Below are positions 15,078 to 24,531 of a DNA stretch of 36,229 bases, piece by piece. The position numbers and the translations under genes are program-made. The number at the start of each line of letters is the position of its first letter. Within the stretch, counting starts at the first letter, position 1. This DNA is from CADAWZ01 sp045114665 (GTDB taxonomy: Bacteria > Vulcanimicrobiota > CADAWZ01). The stretch covers positions 1 to 36,229 of the forward strand of contig JBGUKW010000153.1 of assembly GCA_045114665.1 (NCBI GenBank), in the 5' to 3' direction. The notes beneath the pieces are model-generated. The model did not search any database. It was given only the letters and a program-made list of their open reading frames with translations, and was not told where the DNA came from.

Positions 15078-16508
15078 ATGAAAAGACGAGAATTTTTGAT
15101 AAATAGTGCAATTACTGTTGCTGGTCTATCTCTTCTTATTGGAACAGGAGAAGCAAAAGAAGTAACAGGAAAGAAAGGTATAAAAAAAATGAAAAAAAGC
15201 ATAACACTCAACTATGAAAATATAATGCCATTTATAAATGGAAATGATATTGACAATATCATTCCAAAAGTAAAAGAAGCAAGAAAAATTCTTGTTGAAA
15301 AATCTGGAGCTGGAAAAGATTACTTAGGTTGGCTCGATCTTCCTGTAACAATGAGTCAAGACTTGATCAAAGACATTGAAGAGACAGGAAAGAGAATAAG
15401 AGAGACAAGTGATGTTCTTATTTCAATAGGAATTGGTGGTTCATACTTGGGAGCAAGGGCTGCCATATCTGCAGTAAATGGAACTTATGCAAATGAATTG
15501 GCACTTCTCAATTCAAATGGTCTTGCAATCTGTTATTCAGGTTGTGATATGTCAACATCACACCTAAGGTCTCTACTCGATCTAATCAAAAACAAAAGAG
15601 TTTTTGTAAATGTTATTTCTAAATCAGGAACAACAACAGAGCCAGCAATCGCTCTTAGGGTCATATATGAAGCATTAAAAGAAGCTGTTGGTGAAGCAGA
15701 AGCAAACAAGAGAATAATAGCAACAACAGACAGCAAAAAAGGTGCTTTAAAGACACTTGCTGATTCAAAAGGTTGGAAGAGATTTATAGTTCCTGACGAT
15801 GTTGGCGGTCGTTACAGTGTTATGACACCTGTAGGACTTCTTCCAATATCTGCAAGTGGAATGGATATTAAGGCAATGCTCGAAGGTGCAAAAATTGCAA
15901 GAGAAGATGTAAAAGAAGAAGACATCAAAAAGAATATAGCATGTCTATATGCAGGTCTCAGAAATATTCTTTACAAAAAGGGCAAAACAGTTGAAATAAT
16001 GTCAACATTTGAAGATGGGCTTCACTATTTTGGTGAATGGTGGAAACAGCTCTATGGAGAGAGTGAAGGAAAAGAGAATAGAGGAATTTATCCTGACAGT
16101 CTCGATTTCTCAACAGACCTTCACTCAATGGGTCAGTATATTCAAGAAGGCGAAAGAATGTTGATGGAAACATTTATTGATGTTGAAACAGGCAAAGATG
16201 AAATCAAAGTTCCACATGCTGAAACAAATGATGACGGTCTTGGATATCTCGAAGGAAAGACATTGAGATATGTCAACAGAACTGCTCTTAAAGGAACTGC
16301 AGAAGCACACAAAGATGGCGGAGTTCCAAACATGACATTTACTGTTCCTGCAATAGATGAATATTATTTAGGATATTTGTTCTATATGTTTGAATATGCC
16401 TGTGGAGTAAGTGGATATATGGGCAAGGTAAATCCATTTAACCAGCCAGGTGTTGAAGCATACAAAAAGAACATGTTCCGACTTTTAGGAAAACCTGGTT
16501 CTAAGTAA
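15078..16508 (+). CDS. pgi: Glucose-6-phosphate isomerase with Tat-type signal peptide
   Basis: The core is a normal phosphoglucose isomerase (fructose-6-P and glucose-6-P interconversion): GIGGSYLGARA, SKSGTTTEPA and DVGGRYSVMTPVGLLP are family signatures. The core alone, starting at the Met encoded at 15189, has the length expected for bacterial enzymes (439 residues). Upstream and in frame, the ATG at 15078 adds a leader starting MKRREFLINSAITVAGLSLL and ending near GTGEA. This has all parts of a twin-arginine signal: RRxFL, a hydrophobic core and an AxA-like site (GEA). The Met at 15189 has its own AAAGG ten bases before it, so exported and cytosolic forms may both be made. tatC lies 2.5 kb downstream on the same strand. 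A terminator follows. Confidence 0.9.
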   Translation: MKRREFLINSAITVAGLSLLIGTGEAKEVTGKKGIKKMKKSITLNYENIMPFINGNDIDNIIPKVKEARKILVEKSGAGKDYLGWLDLPVTMSQDLIKDIEETGKRIRETSDVLISIGIGGSYLGARAAISAVNGTYANELALLNSNGLAICYSGCDMSTSHLRSLLDLIKNKRVFVNVISKSGTTTEPAIALRVIYEALKEAVGEAEANKRIIATTDSKKGALKTLADSKGWKRFIVPDDVGGRYSVMTPVGLLPISASGMDIKAMLEGAKIAREDVKEEDIKKNIACLYAGLRNILYKKGKTVEIMSTFEDGLHYFGEWWKQLYGESEGKENRGIYPDSLDFSTDLHSMGQYIQEGERMLMETFIDVETGKDEIKVPHAETNDDGLGYLEGKTLRYVNRTALKGTAEAHKDGGVPNMTFTVPAIDEYYLGYLFYMFEYACGVSGYMGKVNPFNQPGVEAYKKNMFRLLGKPGSK

Positions 16509-16529
16509 AATATAATTATATTTCCCAAG

Positions 16530-16562
16530 AATAGTCTGTGATTCTTTTCACGGGCTATTTTT
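16530..16562 (+). terminator. Terminator after the isomerase gene
   Basis: AATAGTCTGTGA (16530-16541) pairs with TCACGGGCTATT (16548-16559) using two G-U pairs, with a six-base loop and a T-rich tail. It lies 22 bases after the isomerase stop and separates that gene from the helical-repeat gene. Confidence 0.7.
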
Positions 16563-16646
16563 ATTTTCCACTTGTAAAAGGAAATTTGATAATAAAATAA
16601 AAAATATATATGTTTTTGGTAAATATTTAAAAAGCTGGTGATAAAA

Positions 16647-19037
16647 ATGCTTACTTATGATCCAACAGGTCTCGAAGGCGGATATAGATGTGTTGAATTT
16701 TTAAAAGAAAAAGGGATTGAAATTAGTCAAAAACTCGGAGCAAAGTTGATATATCTATCTGAACATAATATTCAGTTGACATTAGCAGCTCTTGAAGATT
16801 GTTCACCAAAAAGTGATGAAGAAAAATTTCTTCTTTCAATAAAAAATGATTCACTTCCAACAACTCCTGAAAAAAAATCTGAACTGAAAAATAAAATATC
16901 TGAGGCAGGTTTTAACTATTGTGAGGAAGATGGTATTTTAAAAATTTTGTCAGATGTTGAAGAACCTGAAATAGTTGAAAAAAACGAATATCTTCCCGTA
17001 ACTGCAATATCTGCTTCAAATTTGATTCAACAGCGTTCAATTTCTGGAAATAGTCTTTTAAATGACAGAAAATATATAGAGACACTTGCATTTAATTTTT
17101 TAGACAGTGAAGACGAAGAAGTTATATGTGAAAACATGAAAAAATTAGTTCGTATTTCTAAGATGTCTGATCAAAGTCCAAAAAATATATTTATTGAAGC
17201 AATCGAAAAAGGAAATAAAAATGTTTGGATCAAAACAGCAGAAGTAATAAAAGAACTATGTGATAGACCATTTGGCGAAAATTTGATGACATTCTTAAAC
17301 AATTTATCTGATGATGAAAACATATCAAATCTGTTATTTAGAATGTGCCGAAATTCGGACAATGATTTAAGAACTTCTGTTTTATTGGCTTTGGTTCCAA
17401 ATATCACAGTAGAAGAAAAATCTTTGGAAATAATACTCAAAAATAAAGAAGATTTAATTGAACTATTGAGTAGAGATATTTATAGCTGTTCAAAAATGGT
17501 CAAGATAATTCCTGAAATATCGAGGGAAGAAGACCCACTAAAAGTAAAAGAATTTCGCTTTTTATTGAAAGATTTAAATAAAATAGCTCCTATTGCAAAA
17601 ATCATTGAAAAAGAAATTGATTCAGGTCTTTCTGACAGAGATACAACAAACATGCTGTGGTTTTTGTCAGCAATGGAAGGATTGAGTAGTTTTGAAAAAG
17701 CAAAATATTCAAAATTGGCTTCGAAAACAATAGACATAGAAGAAAAATCTATGTACATGTTTGAAACTTTAAAAACTGTTTTAAAGAATTTTTTGCCAGA
17801 AAGTTTGGAAGCAATAGAAAATCTTGCAGATGATTTTCCAAAAATGACACAAGATACTAAATCTGAAATCATAATTATTTGGAATGAAATATATGGCAAA
17901 AATGAAGAAATTCTTCCTGAAAGCATTGCAAATAATCTAAAACTCGAAATAAATGGAAAAGATGACACAATAACAAAACAGATATTGAGTTCAAATATAA
18001 TAGATAAAATATCAAAGCCATTTGAAATAAAAAATAGTGAAAAACTATTGAAAAACGCAATAGAGATTTTTTCTGCAGACAAAACAGGACTTTTAAAAAA
18101 ATCAATGCCAACAAGAGTTTCTGAATTGATTGAAAATTCTTGTGAAATGCTTATCGAAATGATAAGTAAAAGCGACTCAATACCATCAACAGATGACTTA
18201 GAATTTCTATCAAGTCTTTACATAACAGAACTAAAAAAAGGTAAAAAATTTGAACAAAATATTCCTATGATTATGAGGAAACTATCTAAAAGAGGTTCAA
18301 ATGCAATACTTTCTGAGGCAGAAATAGTTCATAAATCAGGTGGTCCAAAAGATAGAGCTGAAGAACTTATAAAATCTGCAGAAGATTTGAGAAACATTGA
18401 CAAATTTAAAGTTGTATTTCCACTACTTCATTTGATAGATGAAAATTATTCTGATGAACTTATAACAAAAATACTTGATAAAATAGAAGAATATACATCT
18501 GAAGAAATAGAGACAATTATTGATGAATCTCTAAAAGAGTTTAAGGAATTTGTTCCAAAAGGAACAGACAAAATACTCAGACTTTTCATGAGAAAAAATG
18601 CAATGAGAATAACAATGCCTTCAATGAATATGAAATTTTCTTTAGATGAAGAAACAATAAATTCAAGTGTATATTTACAGAGATATGAAAAAGAAAAATG
18701 GAGTTGGGAAAATTGCGGTCAATCATTATTTGTAAGTGAGGCAATACTCGAAAATAAAAATGCAGATCAACAGATAAAAAAACTCGCCTCTTCTGTAATT
18801 TTGTATGTGTTGAGACATTGGAGTGTTGAAGCGAGAAAATTTTTACTAAATCACAATCTTGTATTTAGAATAATAAAAATGTGTGCTGAATTACAAGACA
18901 AAAAAGATGATTTGGCAATTCAATCACTTATTTCAGAAATTCCATCTGTATTGAAAAAATATATTGAAAATGCTAAAGATGATGAATATAAAAATAACGA
19001 AGATTTTATTATAACTAAAGAATTATTAAAATTCTAA
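16647..19037 (+). CDS. Large alpha-helical (HEAT/ARM-like) repeat protein, function unknown
   Basis: I chose the ATG at 16647 over the in-frame GTG at 16638, because GGTGAT (16637-16642) is a near-perfect ribosome site for the ATG. The 796-residue product is acidic, Lys/Glu/Ile/Leu-rich and almost entirely predicted helical. It has repeated amphipathic segments such as NVWIKTAEVIKELCDRPFGE and DLRTSVLLALVPNITVEEKS that look like HEAT/ARM units. There is no signal peptide, membrane segment, Cys cluster or nucleotide-binding motif. It resembles a protein-binding solenoid; I do not recognise the family. It ends nine bases before tatC, so the two are co-transcribed. Confidence 0.8.
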   Translation: MLTYDPTGLEGGYRCVEFLKEKGIEISQKLGAKLIYLSEHNIQLTLAALEDCSPKSDEEKFLLSIKNDSLPTTPEKKSELKNKISEAGFNYCEEDGILKILSDVEEPEIVEKNEYLPVTAISASNLIQQRSISGNSLLNDRKYIETLAFNFLDSEDEEVICENMKKLVRISKMSDQSPKNIFIEAIEKGNKNVWIKTAEVIKELCDRPFGENLMTFLNNLSDDENISNLLFRMCRNSDNDLRTSVLLALVPNITVEEKSLEIILKNKEDLIELLSRDIYSCSKMVKIIPEISREEDPLKVKEFRFLLKDLNKIAPIAKIIEKEIDSGLSDRDTTNMLWFLSAMEGLSSFEKAKYSKLASKTIDIEEKSMYMFETLKTVLKNFLPESLEAIENLADDFPKMTQDTKSEIIIIWNEIYGKNEEILPESIANNLKLEINGKDDTITKQILSSNIIDKISKPFEIKNSEKLLKNAIEIFSADKTGLLKKSMPTRVSELIENSCEMLIEMISKSDSIPSTDDLEFLSSLYITELKKGKKFEQNIPMIMRKLSKRGSNAILSEAEIVHKSGGPKDRAEELIKSAEDLRNIDKFKVVFPLLHLIDENYSDELITKILDKIEEYTSEEIETIIDESLKEFKEFVPKGTDKILRLFMRKNAMRITMPSMNMKFSLDEETINSSVYLQRYEKEKWSWENCGQSLFVSEAILENKNADQQIKKLASSVILYVLRHWSVEARKFLLNHNLVFRIIKMCAELQDKKDDLAIQSLISEIPSVLKKYIENAKDDEYKNNEDFIITKELLKF

Positions 19038-19046
19038 AGAAAAACC

Positions 19047-19799
19047 ATGGAAGAATCTAAGAAAGAAAAAAAACAAGATAATAACACCGATAAAGAACAA
19101 ACTTTAATTGAACATATAGAAGAATTAAGAAAAGTTTTAATTAAATGTTTAATTGCTATTGTTATTGTTTTTATTCCTGCCTTTTATCTTTCTCCTTATT
19201 GTATCGACTTTCTTATAAAAACAATAGTTAAAGGAAAAGTAACGCTTAATTATTTTGCACCAATGGAAGTTTTTTTGATTCAGTTGAAAATATCACTTGT
19301 GATTGATCTTCTCATCTGTTTTCCATATCTTGCAAAACAAATATGGAGCTTTATTGTTCCTGCATTATATGACAATGAAAGAAAATTCATAAAAAATATT
19401 GTTTTTATATCAAGTTTTCTTTTTATTTTTGGAGTTACATTTTGTATAGTATTTATATTGCCGTTTTTGATAAATTTTGGTATGAGTTTTTCAACTCAAA
19501 ATATAACTCCACTATTTGGTGTATCAAATGTAATAGACCTTACTCTGTGGATGTCATTACTTTTTGGATGTATGTTTCAAGTTCCATTGATTGTCAATAT
19601 GTTGATAAAATGGGATATAATATCTTATGAATCTGTTAGTTCAAAAAGGAATTATGTAATTATTATTCTCCTAATATTTGCAGGTTTATTTACACCTCCT
19701 GATATAATAAGTCAGTTGATGTTATTTATCCCAACATATCTACTTTTTGAATGTGGACTTTTATTTTCAAAAAAGAAAAAAGAAAAAAAGGTAAAATAA
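19047..19799 (+). CDS. tatC: Sec-independent protein translocase TatC
   Basis: The 250-residue membrane protein starts with a charged cytoplasmic segment of about 20 residues, then the TatC signature LIEHIEELRKVLIKCLIAIV (about 21-40), whose Glu residues bind the twin-arginine motif. Six hydrophobic segments follow. FAPMEVFLIQLKISLVIDLL, PYLAKQIWSFIVPALYDNER and ADLFTPPD-type spacing (GLFTPPDII) are all characteristic. It is the docking subunit of the twin-arginine translocon, which exports folded proteins. No tatA or tatB is present in the window, so they must be elsewhere. It follows the helical-repeat gene closely. A Tat substrate candidate, the isomerase, lies on the same strand upstream. 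Confidence 0.95.
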   Translation: MEESKKEKKQDNNTDKEQTLIEHIEELRKVLIKCLIAIVIVFIPAFYLSPYCIDFLIKTIVKGKVTLNYFAPMEVFLIQLKISLVIDLLICFPYLAKQIWSFIVPALYDNERKFIKNIVFISSFLFIFGVTFCIVFILPFLINFGMSFSTQNITPLFGVSNVIDLTLWMSLLFGCMFQVPLIVNMLIKWDIISYESVSSKRNYVIIILLIFAGLFTPPDIISQLMLFIPTYLLFECGLLFSKKKKEKKVK

Positions 19800-19852
19800 T
19801 TTTCACATATAATTAATATTTTTATGATTTTCATAAATGAGGTTATTTTTAA

Positions 19853-20329
19853 ATGAGTTTTTTTGATGATTTGCGTGAAAAAGTAAGTGCACTATTTGAA
19901 AAAGGAGTGCATGTGGCTTCTAAAGGCATTGATGTTGCTGGAAAGCGTATGGTTGCTGAAGCTTTTAAAATTGCAGATAAATTTGATGATCCTGAAATTG
20001 TAGCCAACAGACCAAAATATGGCACTTGTGAAAATATTTTAGTATTGCAAACAAAAGTAAGAAAAAAATATGTAAATGAAAGAATGAAAAAACTTACAGA
20101 CGCATTTAAAAATAACAAAGATGAAAAAGGCCTAGAGCTTACAGCAACAGAGCGTGGATGTATTGCAGAAATAATAAAAAAAGCAAGACAAATACAACAA
20201 ATAGATAAGACAAATCCTGAAGAAAAAGTATTTGATATGTCCTTGGATGATGCAATAAAAGAAATGAACAATGTCATAAGGGAATCTAAAGAAAGAGAAA
20301 GAAAGAAAGCAGAAAAGAAGAAAAAATAA
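19853..20329 (+). CDS. Small charged helical protein, function unknown
   Basis: The 158-residue protein starts at an ATG with GAGG about ten bases before it. The N-terminal 45 residues (starting MSFFDDLREKVSALFEKGVH) form an amphipathic helix, and the rest is strongly charged and helical, ending in a Lys/Arg/Glu-rich coiled-coil tail. There is no membrane segment, so it is not TatA despite lying 53 bases after tatC. I do not recognise the family. The orientation and a terminator after it suggest it is the last gene of the helical-repeat/tatC transcript. Confidence 0.75.
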   Translation: MSFFDDLREKVSALFEKGVHVASKGIDVAGKRMVAEAFKIADKFDDPEIVANRPKYGTCENILVLQTKVRKKYVNERMKKLTDAFKNNKDEKGLELTATERGCIAEIIKKARQIQQIDKTNPEEKVFDMSLDDAIKEMNNVIRESKERERKKAEKKKK

Positions 20330-20363
20330 TTTTTTCTCTAACTAAGCAATTCAGTTAATAAAG

Positions 20364-20407
20364 AAAGGGGCTGTGAAAAAATATTTACTTTTTTCACAGC
20401 CCCTTTT
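20364..20407. terminator. Bidirectional terminator between convergent genes
   Basis: A 17-bp perfect stem (AAAGGGGCTGTGAAAAA with its complement, 20364-20380 and 20390-20406) has a nine-base loop and T runs on both strands. It ends the small helical-protein gene (+) and the plsY operon (-). The core GGGGCTGTGAAA is repeated in a second hairpin at 35836-35880. Confidence 0.88.
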
Positions 20408-20412
20408 TTATA

Positions 20413-21162
20413 TTATTTTTCTTCTTTTTCTTTAAACTCACTTACATTATTTTTCTCTTTTGTTGACATTTTCAATTCTTCACCATTGATCAACCGTTTT
20501 ATATTAGACCTATGCAGATAGATAATCAAAATGCAAGCGACTATAGAAAAAATTAACAATGGCATATCATTTGTTTTAAAAAATATGTAAGTAGTTATAG
20601 GAAATGCAATTGCTCCTGTCATAGAAGCGACAGAACTTATTTTTGTGGTCAAAACAACAATTCCCCAAATTCCAAGACATATAAGAGCTACATACCAACA
20701 CATAGCAACAATGACGCCAAATGAAGTAGCAACACCTTTTCCACCTGTAAATTTTAAAAATACAGAATAAGTATGTCCTAAAATTGCACATATTCCAACT
20801 GCAATTTGAGCAATTGTCTTCATATCAAGTGGAATCAATTTTGGAACTAAAAAAGCAATCACAAGAACAGGAATAGAGCCTTTCAATGTATCTGCTAAAA
20901 ATACAAGACTTCCACCAACAGGGCCCAATGCTCTAAAAGCATTACTTGTACCTATATTTCCACTTCCTGTTGTTCTTATGTCTATTCCCTTTAACATCTT
21001 TCCTATAATTACACCAAATGGAATAGAACCGAGTAAATATGATATTATACATATTCCAATTAATATTAAATATGTTGTCATAGTTGGTGCAGTTGAGGCA
21101 ATAGTTCCACTTTGTGGAGGATCAACGATACAACCTCCAACTGTTATAAAACATGGTGTCAT
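20413..21162 (-). CDS. plsY: Acyl-phosphate:glycerol-3-phosphate acyltransferase PlsY
   Basis: This membrane enzyme transfers an acyl group from acyl-phosphate to glycerol-3-phosphate, the first step of phospholipid synthesis. The three PlsY motifs are visible: GSGNIGTSNAFRALG, GGKGVATSFG and HRSNIKRLINGEE. The start at 21162 overlaps the stop of der (ATGA), implying coupling. This gives an unusual extra N-terminus of about 27 residues (MTPCFITVGG...) before the usual start region MTTYLILIG (Met at 21081). The alternative start lacks a clear ribosome site. A charged tail of about 20 residues follows the last motif. The protein is the last gene of the cmk-plsC-DUF512-der-plsY run. Confidence 0.93.
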   Translation of the reverse strand: MTPCFITVGGCIVDPPQSGTIASTAPTMTTYLILIGICIISYLLGSIPFGVIIGKMLKGIDIRTTGSGNIGTSNAFRALGPVGGSLVFLADTLKGSIPVLVIAFLVPKLIPLDMKTIAQIAVGICAILGHTYSVFLKFTGGKGVATSFGVIVAMCWYVALICLGIWGIVVLTTKISSVASMTGAIAFPITTYIFFKTNDMPLLIFSIVACILIIYLHRSNIKRLINGEELKMSTKEKNNVSEFKEKEEK

Positions 21163-22532
21163 TTTTTAAGCATTCCCCCTGGCTTTTCTTCGTCATCACC
21201 CTTGTTATTCTTGAAATTTAATATTATTGGAGAACCTATAAATCCAAAAGATTTTCTTACATAGTTTTCCAAATATCTCTCATAAGAAAAATGAATAAGT
21301 TTTGTTGAATTTACTTTTACTGTAAAAACAGGGGGAGCAGAAGATGTCTGACAGGCAAAATATATTCTAAGCTGTTTACCTTTATAAGAAGGAGCAGGTC
21401 TCATTTCCTGTGCTTCTCTAAACATCTTATTTACAATAGGAGTATCTATTCTTTTATTGTATTCACTCAAAACCTGTTCAACAGTAGAACGAAGTTTATC
21501 AAATCCTTTGCCTGTTTTTGCAGATGTAAATAAGATAGGAGAAGAAGAAAGAAAATAGATTATTCCCTTTACATCTTCAAGCCATTTTTTTCTCTGTTCT
21601 AAAATCAACTGTTTTTTGCCTTTACATTTCTCTTCTATCAAATCCCATTTATTTACAATTATGAGCGAAGATTTCCTCGCTTTTTGAATCTGTTCAGCAA
21701 CTTTTAAATCTTGATTTGTTATTCCTTCATCAGCATTTAACACAAGAATAACACACTCTGATTCTTCAATAGCTTGTAATGTTCTTATAGTGCTGTAAAA
21801 TTCTACTTTTTCATTTATTTTACCCTTGCGACGAAGTCCTGAAGTATCAGTAACAGTAAAGTTTCTACCTCCTAATTTTACGGCACTTTCTACATTGTCT
21901 CTAGTTGTACCCCCTGTATTGTGAACGATACTTCTATCTTCTCCACACAATACATTTAATATTGAAGATTTACCAACATTTCTTCTGCCAGCAAGTGAAA
22001 TTCGAGGAAAATCATTTTCTTCTTTATCACTTTTATCAATTTTTAGTATAGCAAACATTTTGTCCATAAGATCTGCTACACCTGTTCCATGGAGTGCTGA
22101 TATACAAAATGGAATTCCAAATCCCAATGAAGCAAATTCATAGGATTCATTTTCTATTGCTAAATTGTCAGCCTTATTTCCAACAATTAAAATAGGCTTT
22201 TTAAGTTTTTTTAATTCGACTGCAATCTGCTCGTCTTGCGGTGTTATACCAGCTCTAATATCAACTACAAATAGGATAAGAGAAGCCTCTTCTAGTGCTT
22301 TTCTTACCTGAATTTGAGCCATGGCTTTTATGGGGTCTGTAATATCTTCATCAATTCCACCTGTGTCAACAAGAAGACATTTTCTACCTGTCCACTCACA
22401 TTCTGAATATATTCTATCTCTCGTTATTCCTGGCTCATCTTGAACTATGGAAATTGTCTTTCCTAACATTTTATTAAATAGCTGTGATTTACCAACATTT
22501 GGTCTTCCTGCTATTGCTATAATCGGTTTCAT
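21159..22532 (-). CDS. der: Ribosome-assembly GTPase Der (EngA)
   Basis: The 457-residue protein has two tandem Era-like GTPase domains, unique to Der. The first has GRPNVGKSQLFNK (8-20), DTGG and NKAD; the second has GRRNVGKSSILN (about 178), DTSGLRRKGK and NKWD. The C-terminal KH-like domain ends with KSFGFIGSPIILNFKN. Der acts in 50S subunit maturation. The gene lies between the DUF512 gene (57 bases upstream) and plsY (overlapping). This arrangement is common in Firmicutes-like gene orders. Confidence 0.97.
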   Translation of the reverse strand: MKPIIAIAGRPNVGKSQLFNKMLGKTISIVQDEPGITRDRIYSECEWTGRKCLLVDTGGIDEDITDPIKAMAQIQVRKALEEASLILFVVDIRAGITPQDEQIAVELKKLKKPILIVGNKADNLAIENESYEFASLGFGIPFCISALHGTGVADLMDKMFAILKIDKSDKEENDFPRISLAGRRNVGKSSILNVLCGEDRSIVHNTGGTTRDNVESAVKLGGRNFTVTDTSGLRRKGKINEKVEFYSTIRTLQAIEESECVILVLNADEGITNQDLKVAEQIQKARKSSLIIVNKWDLIEEKCKGKKQLILEQRKKWLEDVKGIIYFLSSSPILFTSAKTGKGFDKLRSTVEQVLSEYNKRIDTPIVNKMFREAQEMRPAPSYKGKQLRIYFACQTSSAPPVFTVKVNSTKLIHFSYERYLENYVRKSFGFIGSPIILNFKNNKGDDEEKPGGMLKK

Positions 22533-22589
22533 AAAAATCTTCTCCCAATTTCTTTTTCTTTTCTATCCTATTTCTATAGCTTTTCGCAA

Positions 22590-23861
22590 CTATTTAAACT
22601 CATTATTTACAGGTATTATATGTTTTTTTGTTTTTTCTTGCAATTCATCTAAACTCATGCCGTCAAGAAAATATTTACCATCTTTTAAACAATGATTTGG
22701 AATTATGACCTCATCAAAAACTTCTTCATTTTCAATAACATGCAAAATATCCGTACCTGTCATGAGTCCACATACATTTACACTTGAGCCCCAAAAAACA
22801 TTCTCTGCTTTGTGAACTTTAAGTGTAAGATTTTTTGTATCTTCAAAAAATTCAGCAATTTTTTTCATATAATCATAAGTCAAACAACCTGTTATTATAC
22901 TAACATTTCTTTTATTTGGCAATTCTTTTGAGATATATTTTTTTCCCTTCATGAAACTTGTCAAAAAAAGCCTCATCATGCCTATTCCATTTTCAAGTTG
23001 TGGAAAATCTCCGTAATATTTAGTTTTAGGAATTTCTGTACCTGTCTTTATAAAAAATTCATCAGCTAAATATAAAAAATTATCTACATTATGGCGTTTT
23101 TTAAATCCTCTCATGAATTTATTAGCTATTTCCATGATTTCTTTCATCTCTTCAACAGTGAAAGAGCGAATTCTATTAGGAACATGGTATTTAGTTAAAC
23201 CAACTGGTACACATGCCACAGATTCAATATTTGGATAAAAAACCTCTAAATCTGCAAGTGTCTTTTTTAAATGTTCTCCATCATTTATACCAGGGCATAA
23301 AACGATTTGAACATGAAGTGAAACATCGAGATCAACAAGCCTCTTTATGTTTTCAAGAATATTTCCTGCTTTTTTATTGTTCATCAAAGATTCTCTGACA
23401 TCTGGTTCAGTTGCATGAACAGAAACATATAAAGGGGTTAATCTCTGTTTTTCAATTCTCTCCCAATCTTCTTCTGTCAAATTTGTAAGTGTTATAAAAT
23501 TTCCAAACAAAAATGACAATCTGTAGTCGTCATCTTTTATTTGCATTGTCTTTCTGACATCTCTTGGGTCTTGATCGACAAAACAAAAATCACATCTATT
23601 TTGACAAATTTTTATCCTATCAAAAATTGGATTTTCGAAAGATACACCTATTGGCTCATATATAGATTTGTTTATAGAGACAGTATTTTCTTTGCCATCT
23701 CTAATATAAGTTACTTTAAATTTTTTTTCAGATGTTGCAATCATCCAATCTAAAACATCTCTTAATTCTGTGTCATTTACAGATTTAACTATATCTCCTG
23801 CCTTTAATCCAGCTTTATCAGCAGAAGAACCCTTTTCTATTTTAAGTATAATTCCAGCCAT
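22590..23861 (-). CDS. DUF512 family PDZ/radical-SAM-like protein
   Basis: The 423-residue protein starts with a PDZ-like domain (about 1-70, GSSADKAGLKAGDIVKSVND). A radical-SAM Cys cluster follows: C86, C90 and C93 in CQNRCDFCF, the canonical CxxxCxxC that binds a 4Fe-4S cluster. The next stretch, FVDQDPRDVRKTMQIKDDDY, is a hallmark of the DUF512 group. The C-terminal DUF512 domain covers about 210-410. The family occurs next to der in many genomes, but its reaction is not established. It ends 57 bases before der and starts three bases after the plsC stop, so it is co-transcribed with both. Confidence 0.93.
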   Translation of the reverse strand: MAGIILKIEKGSSADKAGLKAGDIVKSVNDTELRDVLDWMIATSEKKFKVTYIRDGKENTVSINKSIYEPIGVSFENPIFDRIKICQNRCDFCFVDQDPRDVRKTMQIKDDDYRLSFLFGNFITLTNLTEEDWERIEKQRLTPLYVSVHATEPDVRESLMNNKKAGNILENIKRLVDLDVSLHVQIVLCPGINDGEHLKKTLADLEVFYPNIESVACVPVGLTKYHVPNRIRSFTVEEMKEIMEIANKFMRGFKKRHNVDNFLYLADEFFIKTGTEIPKTKYYGDFPQLENGIGMMRLFLTSFMKGKKYISKELPNKRNVSIITGCLTYDYMKKIAEFFEDTKNLTLKVHKAENVFWGSSVNVCGLMTGTDILHVIENEEVFDEVIIPNHCLKDGKYFLDGMSLDELQEKTKKHIIPVNNEFK

Positions 23862-23864
23862 TAT

Positions 23865-24530
23865 CTATTCCTCTATTTTTTTGTTTTCAATCTTCTTGCG
23901 TTCTTCTTCAACAGGCTTCATAATTTCAGCAATCAAATTATGTGCAAAATTTTCCATATTCTCTTTTTCTTCTTTTGCATTAGAAGCCTTTACATATTGA
24001 ATAGGTTTTCCAATAATAACCTTTACACCACGCTTAAAATGAGGAATCCCTTTTTTAATAGTGATACTGTCTTTTCCATTTATAATAGAAATAGGCAAAA
24101 CAGGGACACCACTCATTTTAGCCAAAAGAGAAACGCCTCTACGACTTTCTTTTCCCTCATCTTCTTCAGTTTTCATTCTTCTTCCTTCTGGAAAAATGCC
24201 GACAATTTCTCCTTTTTTTAAAAGTTCAACAGCTTTTTTTATAGTAGTCATTTCTGTTTTATCTCTATCGACAGGAATTGCCCCAAGAGAACGGATAAGT
24301 GGAGCTAAAAATGGAACTGTAAAAAGTTCTTTTTTAGCCATACAGTTAACTCTTCTCGCTGATATTGCTCCAAATAATGGAGGATCCATATAACTTGTAT
24401 GGTTTGCAGCAAAAAGACAACCACCTTTAAATTTTAAATTTTCTTTTCCCTCTATTTTAAGCCCACACCCTAAAGTAAATAGAGTCTTTAAAACTAAATG
24501 AACAAAATAAAACCATATATGACCTAGCAT
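23865..24530 (-). CDS. plsC: 1-acyl-sn-glycerol-3-phosphate acyltransferase
   Basis: The 221-residue protein belongs to the LPLAT family. It has the catalytic NHTSYMD (HX4D, H44 and D49), the substrate-binding GAIPVDRD (about 83-90) and FPEGRR (113-118). A hydrophobic N-terminus (about 5-23) anchors it to the membrane. It makes phosphatidic acid from lysophosphatidate, the step after PlsY, whose gene ends the same operon. It follows cmk by one base and precedes the DUF512 gene by three bases. The Lys/Glu-rich tail is ordinary. Confidence 0.93.
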   Translation of the reverse strand: MLGHIWFYFVHLVLKTLFTLGCGLKIEGKENLKFKGGCLFAANHTSYMDPPLFGAISARRVNCMAKKELFTVPFLAPLIRSLGAIPVDRDKTEMTTIKKAVELLKKGEIVGIFPEGRRMKTEEDEGKESRRGVSLLAKMSGVPVLPISIINGKDSITIKKGIPHFKRGVKVIIGKPIQYVKASNAKEEKENMENFAHNLIAEIMKPVEEERKKIENKKIEE

Positions 24531-24531
24531 A

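Noticed and set aside
19853..20329. TatA/TatB candidate after tatC
   Set aside because: The N-terminus is amphipathic but has no membrane-spanning segment and no FG hinge.
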